Assembly: GCA_023423655.1 (NCBI GenBank) | Contig: JAFAFE010000005.1 | Span: 1 to 64,000 of the forward strand | DNA: 64,000 nucleotides | Reading direction: 5' to 3' | Source of the DNA: Pseudomonadota bacterium | GTDB lineage: Bacteria > Pseudomonadota > Alphaproteobacteria > Sphingomonadales > Sphingomonadaceae | Shown here: positions 7,592 to 17,907 of the stretch, one piece after another | Layout: each line of letters starts with the position of its first letter | Position numbering within the stretch: position 1 is the stretch's first letter | Made by a program: the position numbers and the translations under genes | Notes under the pieces: generated by a model | What the model was told of the DNA's origin: nothing | Database searches by the model: none | Seen by the model: the letters and a program-made list of their open reading frames with translations, nothing else

Positions 7592-10137
7592 TGGCCGAGA
7601 AACTCAAGACGATCGTCGACAGGCTCCTCACCGGGCTTCTGGGCGATGCCGAGCACGCCGAGCATGACCGGCCCGCCCTGATGCTCGATCTGCTCTCGGA
7701 CTGGCTCCCTTACCGGGTCTATGATCCGGCGAGCCGGCTCTATTTCAACGCGCGCTCGAAAGGCTTCGTGCTTTCGGTCACTCCCCTGATCGGAGCGGAC
7801 GAACGCACTGGCGAAATCCTCGGGTCATTCTTCTCCGAAGGGCTTCCGGCAGGCGCCTGTCTCCAGGTCCTGCATCTCGCCTCTCCGCGCATCAGCCGGA
7901 TCGTCGCACCCTGGTTTGCGCCGCGCTATATCCAGGGCGGCGTCTACGAGGCGATTGCCCGTCACCGCGCCCGGCGGCTCTACGGCCTTGTCTGGGAATC
8001 GGGTTCGCAGGATGCGCCCTTCCACGCCCGGCACCATCAGGTCATCGTTTCGGTGGGCGTGCCTGCCGCCAAGGCGGTCAGCAATGAGGATCTCAAGCAG
8101 ACCCGCGACGGCCTTATTGCCATGCTGAAATCGCTCAATCTGGGCGTCGCCGAAGTCGAGCCCCAGCAACTGATCGCGATCATCGACGACCTGACTTCGC
8201 CGACCACCGCGCCGCAGGACGATGCCGTGCCCTATAATCCGAACGACGCGATCGCGGCCCAGGCGATCCGGCACGATATCGAGCTCGTCATCCACGAAGA
8301 CAGGATGCGGCTCGTCACCGAGCGGTTTCGTGCGACGGGCAAGATCGAGGAAGGCGTTCCCGAGATCGGCACAGTCTACCCCGATGCGTTCGACGTGCGG
8401 CATTTTTCCTCGCGCAACATGCCCCAGCGTTGGGCGCCGTGGGAATGCGCGCGGCTCATCGGCGACATGTTTACCGACAAGCTGCGCTTCCCCTGCCCGG
8501 CGGCGACGATGCTGTGCCTCGTCTATCCCGACCAAGAAGCCGCTTCGGCCAAGGCCGGCTTCAAGTTCATGCGCACGACGAGCCTTGCCGGAACGCGCAG
8601 CGCGCGCTTTCTGCCCCGCATCGGCGAGCAGGCAGCCGAGTGGCAGCACGTGCAATCCGAGCTGCAGGAAGGCCGCCGTTTGGTGCGGGTCTTCTATGGT
8701 CTGACGACCTACTCCCCGCTCGGCCGCGGAGACCGCGACGAACGCGCGATCAAGTCGATCTACAAGGCGGCGGGCTGGGATCTTGCCGATGAGCGATACC
8801 TGCAGATCCAGGGGCTGCTCGCGGCCATGCCGATGACGCTGGCCGATGGGCTTGGCGCGGACATGGAGCGCCTCAAGCGCTTCAAGACCGTGCTCTCTAC
8901 GACAGCGGCCAATATCGCTCCCATGCAGGGCGAGTATCTCGGCAGCGTCCATCCGCACCTGCTGTTCGTGGGCCGGCGCGGCCAGCCCTTCTTCTGGTCG
9001 CCGTTCGAGAACGATGCTGGCAACCACAATGTCGCGATCTGCGGCAAGTCGGGATCGGGCAAGTCAGTGCTGCTCCAGGAAATGTGCGCCGCGCTGCGCG
9101 GCGCTGGCGCGCAGGTCGTGGTTATCGACGACGGACGCAGCTTCGAGCATTCGGTGAAGCTACAAGGCGGCCGGTTCGTCGAGTTCACGATGAAGGCGGG
9201 CTTCTGCCTCAATCCGTTCTCGATGATCGATGGCGAGCGCGCGGCCGAAGATGAGGACTACCGGCTCGACTGTTTCGGCATGGTGAAGGCCATCGTCGGC
9301 CAGATGGCGCGGCACAGCGCAAAGCTTAACGACACCGAGCGCGGCCTGATCGATCGGGCGGTCAACATGGTCTGGAGCGAACGGGGCGTCGATGCCTCGA
9401 TCACCGGCGTCAGCGAAGCACTGACAGGTCTCGGCAATGAAGCCGCGAGCGATCTCGCCACGGCGCTTGCGCCATACATGGCCGGCGGCACTTATGGCGC
9501 CTTCTTCGAAGGCCAGGCGAGCCTCGATCTCGACACCGATTTCACCGTCTTCGAGATGTCGGACCTCGCCGCCCGCGAGGAACTGCGCAGCGTCGTACTC
9601 TCGGCGATCATGTTCATGACCAGCCAGGCCATGACCCGCAGCCCGCGCTCGGTGAGGAAGCTGCTGCTGATCGATGAGGCGTGGTCGATGCTCAAGGGCG
9701 GCTCGATGGGCGAGTTCGTCGAAACCTATGCCCGCACTTGCCGCAAATATGGCGGGGCGCTGGCGACCGCGACGCAGTCACTCAACGACTATTACAAGTC
9801 CGATGGGGCGACCGCTGCGCTGGAAAACAGCGACTGGATGCTGATCCTCCAGCAGAAGCCCGAGACGATTGCCGATTTCAAGGCGTCAAAACGCCTCGAC
9901 ATGGACGACCGCACCGAGACGCTGATCCGCAGCCTGAAGCGTTCGGGCAGCGATTATTCGGAAGTCTTCATCAAGGGCCCGGAGACCGAAGCCATCGGCC
10001 GGCTCGTCCTCGACGACTATTCGGCAACGCTGTTCTCAAGCTCGCCCCAGACCTTTGCCGCGATCGATGCGGAAATCGCGCGCGGCCACCAGCTTGCCGA
10101 TGCGATCGAACGGATCGCCTTTGCCAATCGAACCTGA
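7591..10137 (+). CDS. traC: Type IV secretion ATPase TraC (VirB4-like)
   Basis: Predicted 848 aa protein. The N-terminal half is the TraC/VirB4 structural domain. The C-terminal half is a RecA-like ATPase with Walker A GKSGSGKS at about residues 484-491 and Walker B LLLIDEAW about 690-700. A run of conserved features follows (ATATQSLNDYY, QKPETI). TraC powers pilus assembly from the cytoplasmic face of the inner membrane. The start is ATG 7591, supported by AAGGAG 8 bases before; the GTG at 7588 is in frame but redundant. Confidence 0.93.
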   Translation: MAEKLKTIVDRLLTGLLGDAEHAEHDRPALMLDLLSDWLPYRVYDPASRLYFNARSKGFVLSVTPLIGADERTGEILGSFFSEGLPAGACLQVLHLASPRISRIVAPWFAPRYIQGGVYEAIARHRARRLYGLVWESGSQDAPFHARHHQVIVSVGVPAAKAVSNEDLKQTRDGLIAMLKSLNLGVAEVEPQQLIAIIDDLTSPTTAPQDDAVPYNPNDAIAAQAIRHDIELVIHEDRMRLVTERFRATGKIEEGVPEIGTVYPDAFDVRHFSSRNMPQRWAPWECARLIGDMFTDKLRFPCPAATMLCLVYPDQEAASAKAGFKFMRTTSLAGTRSARFLPRIGEQAAEWQHVQSELQEGRRLVRVFYGLTTYSPLGRGDRDERAIKSIYKAAGWDLADERYLQIQGLLAAMPMTLADGLGADMERLKRFKTVLSTTAANIAPMQGEYLGSVHPHLLFVGRRGQPFFWSPFENDAGNHNVAICGKSGSGKSVLLQEMCAALRGAGAQVVVIDDGRSFEHSVKLQGGRFVEFTMKAGFCLNPFSMIDGERAAEDEDYRLDCFGMVKAIVGQMARHSAKLNDTERGLIDRAVNMVWSERGVDASITGVSEALTGLGNEAASDLATALAPYMAGGTYGAFFEGQASLDLDTDFTVFEMSDLAAREELRSVVLSAIMFMTSQAMTRSPRSVRKLLLIDEAWSMLKGGSMGEFVETYARTCRKYGGALATATQSLNDYYKSDGATAALENSDWMLILQQKPETIADFKASKRLDMDDRTETLIRSLKRSGSDYSEVFIKGPETEAIGRLVLDDYSATLFSSSPQTFAAIDAEIARGHQLADAIERIAFANRT

Positions 10138-10169
10138 CTTCTCCCTCCATGCAAGGACACCCACAACCG

Positions 10170-10565
10170 ATGCCACTCCATCTCGTCACGCCGATCGACC
10201 GGGCCCAGGACGCCCGTGCCGACAGCGACAGCCTCGATCTGCCGGTCAAGAGCTGGCGGTCCCATGCCGCCGACCTTTGCTACATCGTGCTTCGCGGCAG
10301 CACCTTTCTCGCCTCGAGCTACCTCATGGCGCTCGGGCTGCCGCTGCTCTTCTTCCTTCTGATTTCCGGCGGTGATGCCGGGATCTTCTTCGCCCATCTC
10401 GCCAATATTTCGGACCGTTTTCTGGGCGCCGAGCAAGGCCGCCAGATCGGCTTCCTCGACGAGTTCAAGTTCGTCCTCATCGGTGTCGCAACGCTCGTCG
10501 TGGTCTGGCGCCTGCCGCGCTTCATCAACGATCTCGAGCGCGAGCTTTCTGGAGAAGAGCTGTGA
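10170..10565 (+). CDS. Small membrane protein of the transfer operon, unrecognised
   Basis: Predicted 131 aa protein with one or two membrane segments (STFLASSYLMALGLPLLFFLL and a second at FKFVLIGVATLVVVWRL) and a charged tail. I do not recognise a family. It lies between traC and trbI, and its stop overlaps the GTG start of trbI, so it belongs to the operon. ATG 10149 is an alternative start in the same frame. A role in the inner-membrane part of the machine is inference from position. Confidence 0.65.
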   Translation: MPLHLVTPIDRAQDARADSDSLDLPVKSWRSHAADLCYIVLRGSTFLASSYLMALGLPLLFFLLISGGDAGIFFAHLANISDRFLGAEQGRQIGFLDEFKFVLIGVATLVVVWRLPRFINDLERELSGEEL

Positions 10566-10969
10566 AGAACATATTAGCAACACAGTCCCTGCGCTGCCGC
10601 ATGGGTGCAGTGAGCTGGACCGCCGTCGCGCTCGGTTTGAGCATGGTCGGCTCAGCGCTCTGGGGCGTCTGGGCTACCGACAAGCTGCTCGCGATCGACA
10701 AGCGCGAAGTGGTGACCGTGCAGCTGAGCCGCATCATGGGCGACTTCATTGAAGCCGAGGCCCGCGCGGGAAGACCGCCAGAAGAAACCAAGATGCGCGT
10801 CCAGGCCTATCTCCAGGCGGTCGAAGCCTCGGTCGAACATCTGGGCCGCGAGGGCCGCACGGTCCTTGTCGCCGAAGCGGTGGTGGCCGGCAGCACGCCT
10901 GATCTCAGCGAAGCCGTGCGCGCCGATGTCGCGCGCCGCATGGGAGCCATTCCCGATGCGCGCCGCTGA
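10562..10969 (+). CDS. trbI: TrbI-family conjugal transfer protein
   Basis: Predicted 135 aa protein with one N-terminal transmembrane helix (WTAVALGLSMVGSALWGVWA) and a coiled periplasmic part (VVTVQLSRIMGDFIEAEARA). The size, shape and position just before traW match the F-type TrbI protein, which influences pilus extension and retraction. It starts with GTG overlapping the previous stop (GTGA) with a purine-rich GGAGAAGAG upstream. The family call is weaker than for the large tra genes. Confidence 0.65.
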   Translation: MKNILATQSLRCRMGAVSWTAVALGLSMVGSALWGVWATDKLLAIDKREVVTVQLSRIMGDFIEAEARAGRPPEETKMRVQAYLQAVEASVEHLGREGRTVLVAEAVVAGSTPDLSEAVRADVARRMGAIPDARR

Positions 10970-11480
10970 TCTTGTCCTCCACTCGCCAACCGGGCGGCGC
11001 CTCGCGCTGTGGGCAGGGCTTGGCGCTGCCGCGCTCGGGCTCACCTCGCTCGCCGCCTTCTCGAAGGACCACGCGCTGATGATCAACGCCAGTCCGAGCC
11101 TGCCTTACTGGGCGATCTGGCTCGATCGCGGCGCGCTGCCACAGCGCGGCGAGATCATCCTGTTCGATCCGCCCGCCTCGCCGCTGCTCGAAAGGCACTT
11201 CGGCAAGAAGCCCAAGCCGTTCGGCAAGAAGGTGAGCGGCATGCCCGGCGATATCGTGACCGAGAAGGAGCGCAGCTTCTTCGTCAATGGCCGCAAGGTT
11301 GCGGTAGCCAAGCGCGCAAGCCGTTTCGGCGAGCCGCTGGCGCTCGGACCGACAGGCGTGGTGCCTCAAGGCTGCTATTTCGTCACCACCGCGCACAAGG
11401 ACGGTTTTGACAGCCGTTATGCGGCAATCGGGTGGATCTGCGCCAGGCGCATTATCGGGGTCGGGAGGCCGATCCTGTGA
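10956..11480 (+). CDS. S26 signal peptidase TraF (pilin-processing type)
   Basis: Predicted 174 aa membrane-anchored peptidase. It has an N-terminal hydrophobic helix (LALWAGLGAAALGLTSLAAF), a nucleophile box NASPSLP with the catalytic Ser, and a KKVSGMPGDIV box with the catalytic Lys. The C-terminal GFDSRYAAIGW matches box E of the S26 family. TraF peptidases of RP4 type mature conjugative pilins, so traA is the likely substrate. The residue after SPSLP is Tyr-Trp rather than the more usual xGxY. It overlaps trbI by 14 bases, and its TGA overlaps the GTG of traW. Confidence 0.85.
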   Translation: MRAADLVLHSPTGRRLALWAGLGAAALGLTSLAAFSKDHALMINASPSLPYWAIWLDRGALPQRGEIILFDPPASPLLERHFGKKPKPFGKKVSGMPGDIVTEKERSFFVNGRKVAVAKRASRFGEPLALGPTGVVPQGCYFVTTAHKDGFDSRYAAIGWICARRIIGVGRPIL

Positions 11481-12117
11481 CACCGCTTCGCGCCGCCCCA
11501 TTCCTCGTAGCCGGTCTTCTGATGGCCGCGCCGGCAAGCGCCCGCGACTACGGCCAGCAAGGTACGGTCTGGTCGGTGATCGAGCCTGACCTGCTCGCGC
11601 AAATCCATGCGCGCCTCACCCATCTCGAGAAGACCGGCGAGACGGCCAAGCTCAACGAGGAGCTGAAGCGGCGCACGATAGAGCGCGTCAACCGCCCTGA
11701 ACCGGTCGCGGGGATCAATGCCGCGGCGGCGGCGCGTAGCTGGCGTTTCGATCCGACGATCAGCGTCGAGCGCGACATTGCCGACGACAAGGGCCGGGTG
11801 ATCGTGGCGGCCGGAACTCGGGTCAATCCGCTCGACACCGTACCGCTGCGTGTCCCGCTTGTATTCCTCGACGGCGATGATCCCGAGCAGCTTGCCTGGG
11901 CAACCCGGCGCTATGCCAACACCAAGGCCAAACTCATCCTCGTTCGCGGCGCGCCGCTTGAACTGATGAAGGCCCGCCAGCGCCGCTTCTATTTCGACCA
12001 GGGCGGCAGCCTCGTGAAGCATTTCGGCATCCGCGCCGTGCCCGCAACCGTCGAGCAGCAGGGCCGCGTGCTCATCATCACCGAGCAGCCGGTTCGCCCC
12101 AAGGAGCGCGCATCGTC

Positions 12118-12121
<4 letters not shown>
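11477..12121 (+). CDS. traW: Conjugal pilus assembly protein TraW
   Basis: Predicted 214 aa periplasmic protein with a signal peptide (AAPFLVAGLLMAAPASA). The body matches TraW: RVNPLDTVPL, FLDGDDPEQLAWA and FGIRAVPATVEQQG. TraW works with TraU, TrbC and TraF in F-pilus assembly. The chosen GTG at 11477 overlaps the previous stop and has GGAGG upstream; the frame is open to 11432, but that start would lack a signal peptide. The stop overlaps the ATG of traU. Confidence 0.88.
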
Positions 12122-13142
<1,021 letters not shown>

Positions 13143-13146
<4 letters not shown>

Positions 13147-13907
13147 AAATATTCCCTCATCTTCTTGTAATCGCGTCGATCACTGGCGCGGCCGCTATGG
13201 CAGGAGCCGCAGCGCAGACGAGCGAGCCGGAGCTTGATCTCGAAGCGATACGCGCCCGCGCCAAGGTCGAGGCGAGCGAAGCCGATGCGCTTGCCGCCAG
13301 TGCCCGCGCACGCGCCGAAGCTATCCTTAGCCAAGCCAATGCCAGCGCCGCCGAAGCCCAGGCGCACGGCAAGCGCTACACCGAGCAGGCGGCTAGATCC
13401 GCGCGGCCAGATAGCGAGGACGTCTTCGACTTCGACAAGATGGTGGCCGACGCGGGCACCATGGCCAGCGAGGGCTTGGGTGAAGCACCCCGCTTCATCG
13501 CGTTCGCTTCGCTCTCGATGCCGCTGGCGGCCTTGCGCGCCATGGCGGACGACGTCGCCCGTGCAGGCGGTGTGGTCGTGCTTCGCGGGCTGCCAGGGGG
13601 CAGCGCCAAGACCCTGACCGCAGCACTCGCGAAAGTCGCAGAAGACGGCGGCAAGTTCGACGCAGTCGGCATCGATCCGCGCCTTTTTCGCGCTTTCGGG
13701 GTCGAGGCAGTGCCAACCTATGTGGTGACCAGCAGCGATTTCGATCTCTGCGATGGCTTCGATTGCCGGACCCAGGTTCCGCCCCACGACCGGATGAGCG
13801 GCAATGTGAGCGTGTCCTACGCGCTCGAAACCTTCGCCCAAGGCGGCGGTCCCGGCGCCCTTCTCGCATCCCAGCATCTTGACCGCATGCAACGGAGTGA
13901 CCCATGA
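13143..13907 (+). CDS. trbC: Type-F pilus assembly protein TrbC
   Basis: Predicted 254 aa periplasmic protein. It has a signal peptide, then an Ala-rich helical region (about residues 35-85) and a thioredoxin-like TrbC domain (FIAFASLSMPLAALRAMADD, VVVLRGLPGG, FGVEAVPTYV). F TrbC takes part in pilus assembly with TraW and TraU. It starts at ATG 13143 overlapping the traU stop, and its TGA overlaps the ATG of traN. Confidence 0.9.
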
Positions 13908-15625
13908 AGCGGCTTCTCCTCCCCCTTTTCTGCCTCGCCTGCGCCTGTCTGCCGGCAAGCGTCTCGGCCCAGACCACAACCGATGCCGCCAAGGCGGACG
14001 GCAAGGCGTTCGGGCGCGACCAGGCGGCCGCAGCGCAGAGTGCGGCGACAACCGACCCGGATGCAAACCGCATTCCCAATTTCGGGGGAGTGCCGAACCA
14101 GTCGGGCTATTTCGACGATCCCGACCGGATGGCGCGTGAAGCCGCGAGCCAGGCAACGGCGAACACCGGCTACCGGACCATGCGCGATTCCATGGATCGC
14201 CGTGCGCAGTTCGCGCCCCAGGACCTCGACGCGGTTGTCGCACGCAGCAATGTCATCAACGACGATCCGCTCTCCTACACCAGCGGCATGAGCATCAGCG
14301 GGAGCCAGGGCCGCTGCGTCCCCCTGCCTCCGGGAACCGGCACCGCAGCGCGCTACATGGCGACCTGCAATGTCGGCTATACCGCGACCCAGGAGACCAG
14401 AACCTGCCCGGTGACGCTGAATGCTACGATCGAGCAGCGACAGGTCTACGGCTACTACTGCGTCGGCGGGAGCGGCGTCGATCCGGCGTCGATCTACAAT
14501 TGCAATCGCTACCCGGCGCCGCAGTGCACGGTCACGCAGTCCTATCCGATTAATCTGTGCGATCCCTATCTCGGTATCTACTGGGGCTGTAGCTCGGGCG
14601 ACCTGCGCGTCGATCTCGTAAGCTGCACTGCACCGGTCGATGGCGCGACGCCCTACAGCGTGACCGGCGAGAACGTCGTCACGACGAGCCGCGATGAAAG
14701 CCAGTGCGCGGGCCTTGCCGCAGACAATTCATGTCAGCAGGACACCGAGACCTGCACCGACAGCGATCCCGTCACCCGGATCGTCGATGGCATCGCGGTC
14801 ACCCAGCCCTGCTGGGCATGGTCGCGCAGCTATACCTGCGCCCAATTTACGCAAGCTCAGGACTGCCAGACGCTGGAAAGCACGCCCGGCTGCTCGCTGG
14901 TGCGCGAAGACTGCCTTTCGGGGGAGCCCTGTCGGACCTGGGAGCGGGTCTACGACTGTCCGGTTCCGGACCAGCCTGCTGATACCAGCCAGTTCATCTG
15001 CGACGGCGACGTCTATTGCATCGATGGCTCGTGCGAGACGATCGAGCGCGAGGCCAATGATGAGTTCAAGGATGCAGTCGTCGCGCTCAACGCGATGGAC
15101 CAGGCGCGGCGCGAGTTCGATCCCGACACGCTCACCCTGTTCAAGGGCACGCGCAACACCTGCTCGTCCAAGGTCTTCGGCGTGCTCAATTGCTGCAAGG
15201 GCAAGGGTTTCCCGCTCATTCCGGGTATCCAGCTGCTTGTCGCTCTCGGCTGCAGCCGCGAGGAAATGCTGCTTCACCAGCGCGATGCGCAGGGCCTGTG
15301 CGCCTATGTCGGGACCTATTGCTCGGACAGTTTCCTGGGCGTCTGCCTGACCAAGAAGAAGGTCTATTGCTGCTTTGAATCCAAGCTTTCGCGGATCCTG
15401 CAGGAACAGGGCCGCCAGCAGCTGAACAAGCCCTGGGGCAAGCCCAAGACCGAGCAGTGCCTTGGCTTCACCATCGACGAGTTCTCGCGGCTCGATCTCT
15501 CGAAGATGGATTTCAGCGAGGTCTACGCCGAATTCACCGACGCCGCGCGCCTGCCCGACGAGCTCCAGGCCGCCACCGAAATCCAGCAGAAAATCGAGGA
15601 CTATTATGCCCGCGCCAGCCAATAA
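13904..15625 (+). CDS. traN: Conjugal transfer mating-pair stabilisation protein TraN
   Basis: Predicted 573 aa secreted, cysteine-rich protein. It has a signal peptide (LLLPLFCLACACLPASVSA), many spaced Cys pairs through the middle (for example CTVTQSYPINLCDPY) and the conserved TraN C-terminal region (CSSKVFGVLNCCKGKGFPL, CVGTYCS-like stretches, SRILQEQGRQQL, WG.P..EQCLGFTIDEFSRLD). TraN is an outer-membrane adhesin that selects recipients by contacting their outer-membrane proteins. At 573 aa it is close to F TraN in length. traF starts inside its last 20 bases in another frame. Confidence 0.92.
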   Translation: MKRLLLPLFCLACACLPASVSAQTTTDAAKADGKAFGRDQAAAAQSAATTDPDANRIPNFGGVPNQSGYFDDPDRMAREAASQATANTGYRTMRDSMDRRAQFAPQDLDAVVARSNVINDDPLSYTSGMSISGSQGRCVPLPPGTGTAARYMATCNVGYTATQETRTCPVTLNATIEQRQVYGYYCVGGSGVDPASIYNCNRYPAPQCTVTQSYPINLCDPYLGIYWGCSSGDLRVDLVSCTAPVDGATPYSVTGENVVTTSRDESQCAGLAADNSCQQDTETCTDSDPVTRIVDGIAVTQPCWAWSRSYTCAQFTQAQDCQTLESTPGCSLVREDCLSGEPCRTWERVYDCPVPDQPADTSQFICDGDVYCIDGSCETIEREANDEFKDAVVALNAMDQARREFDPDTLTLFKGTRNTCSSKVFGVLNCCKGKGFPLIPGIQLLVALGCSREEMLLHQRDAQGLCAYVGTYCSDSFLGVCLTKKKVYCCFESKLSRILQEQGRQQLNKPWGKPKTEQCLGFTIDEFSRLDLSKMDFSEVYAEFTDAARLPDELQAATEIQQKIEDYYARASQ

Positions 15626-16442
15626 GTCCGCCCGGCGGCTGCTTGCCGCCTGCCTCTCGCTCACCGCCGTTGCGCTCGCGCTCAGTGCTCCGGCACACGG
15701 CCAGGAACCGCCGCTGGTCACGACCAGCGACAGCCAGGACAGCTTCTACTGCGAGGAGCGGCGCCTTGGGTACTGGTTCTATTGCGCCAGGCCCAAGCCG
15801 CGCGAAGTGCAGGAGGATGCCTCCGAGCCTGCTCCGAGTGCGACGAGCCAGCTCGATGCCATCACGGCAAATCTGCGCGAACTGAAAGCCAAGGCGATTC
15901 TCGAGCCGACGCCGGCCAATGTGACGGCCTATATCCGTTTCCAGCGCGCTCAGCTCGACCGGGCATCTCTGTTCAGCGATGTCTGGCAGCGGGCGATTTG
16001 GCAGGATCCTGATCTCGACTACACGCTCCAGCGTCCGGTCTCGACGCTCGGTAAGCGTCACTGGCAGGACTCACGCAATGCCGAGCGCAATGCGGTGATG
16101 GCGCAGCTCTCTGAACGCTACGGGCTGTTCTACTTCTTCGCCCAGAGCTGCGGTGCCTGCGAAGTCATGTCGCCGATCGTCCAGAGCGTCGCTTCGACCT
16201 GGCACATCACGGTGCGCGCGATTTCGACCGACGGCGGCCCCTCGCGCCATTTCCCGAACTACACGGTCGAGACCAACCAGCGCAGCCGCATGGGGCTTGA
16301 GCCCAAGGTCACGCCGGCGGTCGTGCTCTGGGATGCCGCCAAGGGCCGGCCCATCCCGATCGGCTACGGCGTGATGAGCGCCGACGAGCTTCAGGATCGC
16401 ATTTATCTCCTCACATCGAAGGAAGCCGGACGTGACTACTAG
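15606..16442 (+). CDS. traF: Conjugal pilus assembly protein TraF (thioredoxin-like)
   Basis: Predicted 278 aa periplasmic protein. It has a signal peptide (LLAACLSLTAVALALSAPAHG) and the TraF body with FYCEERRLGYWFYC near the mature N-terminus. The C-terminal thioredoxin fold carries CGAC at about residues 182-185 and a cis-Pro region (KVTPAVVLWD). Many TraF proteins have lost the CxxC pair; here it is kept, so redox activity is possible. The start at ATG 15606 overlaps the end of traN, and its end overlaps traH. Confidence 0.9.
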   Translation: MPAPANKSARRLLAACLSLTAVALALSAPAHGQEPPLVTTSDSQDSFYCEERRLGYWFYCARPKPREVQEDASEPAPSATSQLDAITANLRELKAKAILEPTPANVTAYIRFQRAQLDRASLFSDVWQRAIWQDPDLDYTLQRPVSTLGKRHWQDSRNAERNAVMAQLSERYGLFYFFAQSCGACEVMSPIVQSVASTWHITVRAISTDGGPSRHFPNYTVETNQRSRMGLEPKVTPAVVLWDAAKGRPIPIGYGVMSADELQDRIYLLTSKEAGRDY

Positions 16443-17868
16443 GATGAAACGTGCCGTCGCCGCGATCCTCGCGGCCGCCCTGCCCCTTACCAGCGCATCT
16501 GCCGATGTCGGCAGTTCGATGGACTCGTTCCTCAATGATGTTGGCGGCGCCGCTAACGTCAATGGGCCGACCGCGTTCGAGGGTCAGTCGGCAGGCTATT
16601 ACAGCCTCGGCAACGTCTGGACGCGCTTCCCGCAGAAGACGACCAACATCGCCAATCTGCAACTGCCGCGCGCCCGTGCGGGCTGCGGCGGCATCGACAT
16701 CTTTGCCGGATCCTTCAGCTTCATCAACGCGAGCGAGATCGTCGCGATGCTGAAGGCTGTCGCCAACAATGCGGTCGGCTTTGCTTTCAGCCTGGCGATC
16801 GACACGGTCTGCCCGGAATGCTCGAAGATCATGCAGGAGTTCAGCCAGAAGGCTCAGCTCATGAACAACCTCAACATCAACTCCTGCGAAATGGCGCAGG
16901 GGATGGTGGGAGGTATCTGGCCCAAGGGCGATCTGGCCGACAAGGCGATCTGCGAAGCGATCGGCAATTCGGAAGGCATCTTCACCGATTATGCCGCCGC
17001 CAAGCACGGGTGCGGCACCAAGGGCCAGCGGTCGAGCACGACGGTGCAGGGCTCAGGCAAATATGACGACGTCAATCCCGCCGTGGCGAGAAACTACACC
17101 TGGACGATCCTCAAGAAGTCCGCGTTCTTTTCGCCAAATGGCACCTTCGACGAAGAACTCGCCGAATATGCAATGACGCTGCTGGGGACGATTATCTATG
17201 TCCCGCCCAAGGATGACGAGCCGGGCAAGTTCGTGCCGATCGTCGGGGAAGCGTCTTCGACGCTTGTCACTTCGCTGCTCGATGGGACCAGCAACGGAAA
17301 CGTCCTGATCTTCGACTGTGACGAGCCGGACAAGTGCCTCGATCCCGGCTTTAAGTCGCTCAGCCTTCCCGCATCCAAAGCACTGCGCCCGCGCGTTGCG
17401 GCCCTGATTGCCGGCATGATCCAGGCAATCCATGACGACACCGCGATCACCGACGCGCAGAAGGAACTACTCCAGGTTGCTTCGATCCCGCTTTACAAGA
17501 TCCTGACGGTCCAGGCGGCCTATGGCCGCGGGATGCCGACCGACGATCGCGAGACGCTGGCGGAGATCGCCAGTGTCGATCTGCTGTTCGCAGTCCTCGA
17601 CCGGATCGTCAGCGAAGCGGGCCGCTCGATGTCGAGCTTCATCGGCGCGGACGAAGCCAAGATCGCCATGTGGCAGGGCCAGGTGAACGTCGTTCGGCAG
17701 GCACTCGCCCACAGGCAGGCGAACACGCACCTCAAGGTCAATGCCATCATGCAAATCATCGAGAAGACGGCGTTCATCGAGAACGTGCTCGCTGCCTCGA
17801 TGTCGCCCGGCATGGCCGCCTCGCTCGACTGGTCGCGCGGTGTGCAGTCGCGCGCCCTTACCCACTGA
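16432..17868 (+). CDS. traH: Conjugal transfer protein TraH
   Basis: Predicted 478 aa periplasmic protein. It has a signal peptide (AVAAILAAALPLTSASA) and strongly conserved TraH blocks: GCGGIDIFAGSFSFINA, CPECSKIMQEFSQKAQLMN and NSCEMAQG. TraH is part of the F-pilus assembly complex with TraF, TraU and TrbI. GTG 16432 has a purine-rich AAGGA before it; ATG 16444 (MKRAVAAIL) is a good alternative. It overlaps traF by 11 bases. Confidence 0.92.
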   Translation: MTTRMKRAVAAILAAALPLTSASADVGSSMDSFLNDVGGAANVNGPTAFEGQSAGYYSLGNVWTRFPQKTTNIANLQLPRARAGCGGIDIFAGSFSFINASEIVAMLKAVANNAVGFAFSLAIDTVCPECSKIMQEFSQKAQLMNNLNINSCEMAQGMVGGIWPKGDLADKAICEAIGNSEGIFTDYAAAKHGCGTKGQRSSTTVQGSGKYDDVNPAVARNYTWTILKKSAFFSPNGTFDEELAEYAMTLLGTIIYVPPKDDEPGKFVPIVGEASSTLVTSLLDGTSNGNVLIFDCDEPDKCLDPGFKSLSLPASKALRPRVAALIAGMIQAIHDDTAITDAQKELLQVASIPLYKILTVQAAYGRGMPTDDRETLAEIASVDLLFAVLDRIVSEAGRSMSSFIGADEAKIAMWQGQVNVVRQALAHRQANTHLKVNAIMQIIEKTAFIENVLAASMSPGMAASLDWSRGVQSRALTH

Positions 17869-17907
17869 TCCCTTTCAGCGCGCCGAAAGCGGCGGGAGCC
17901 CAGCATC

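Noticed and set aside
7825..9027. 400-codon minus-strand open frame opposite traC
   Set aside because: Shadow of the traC coding frame in GC-rich DNA.
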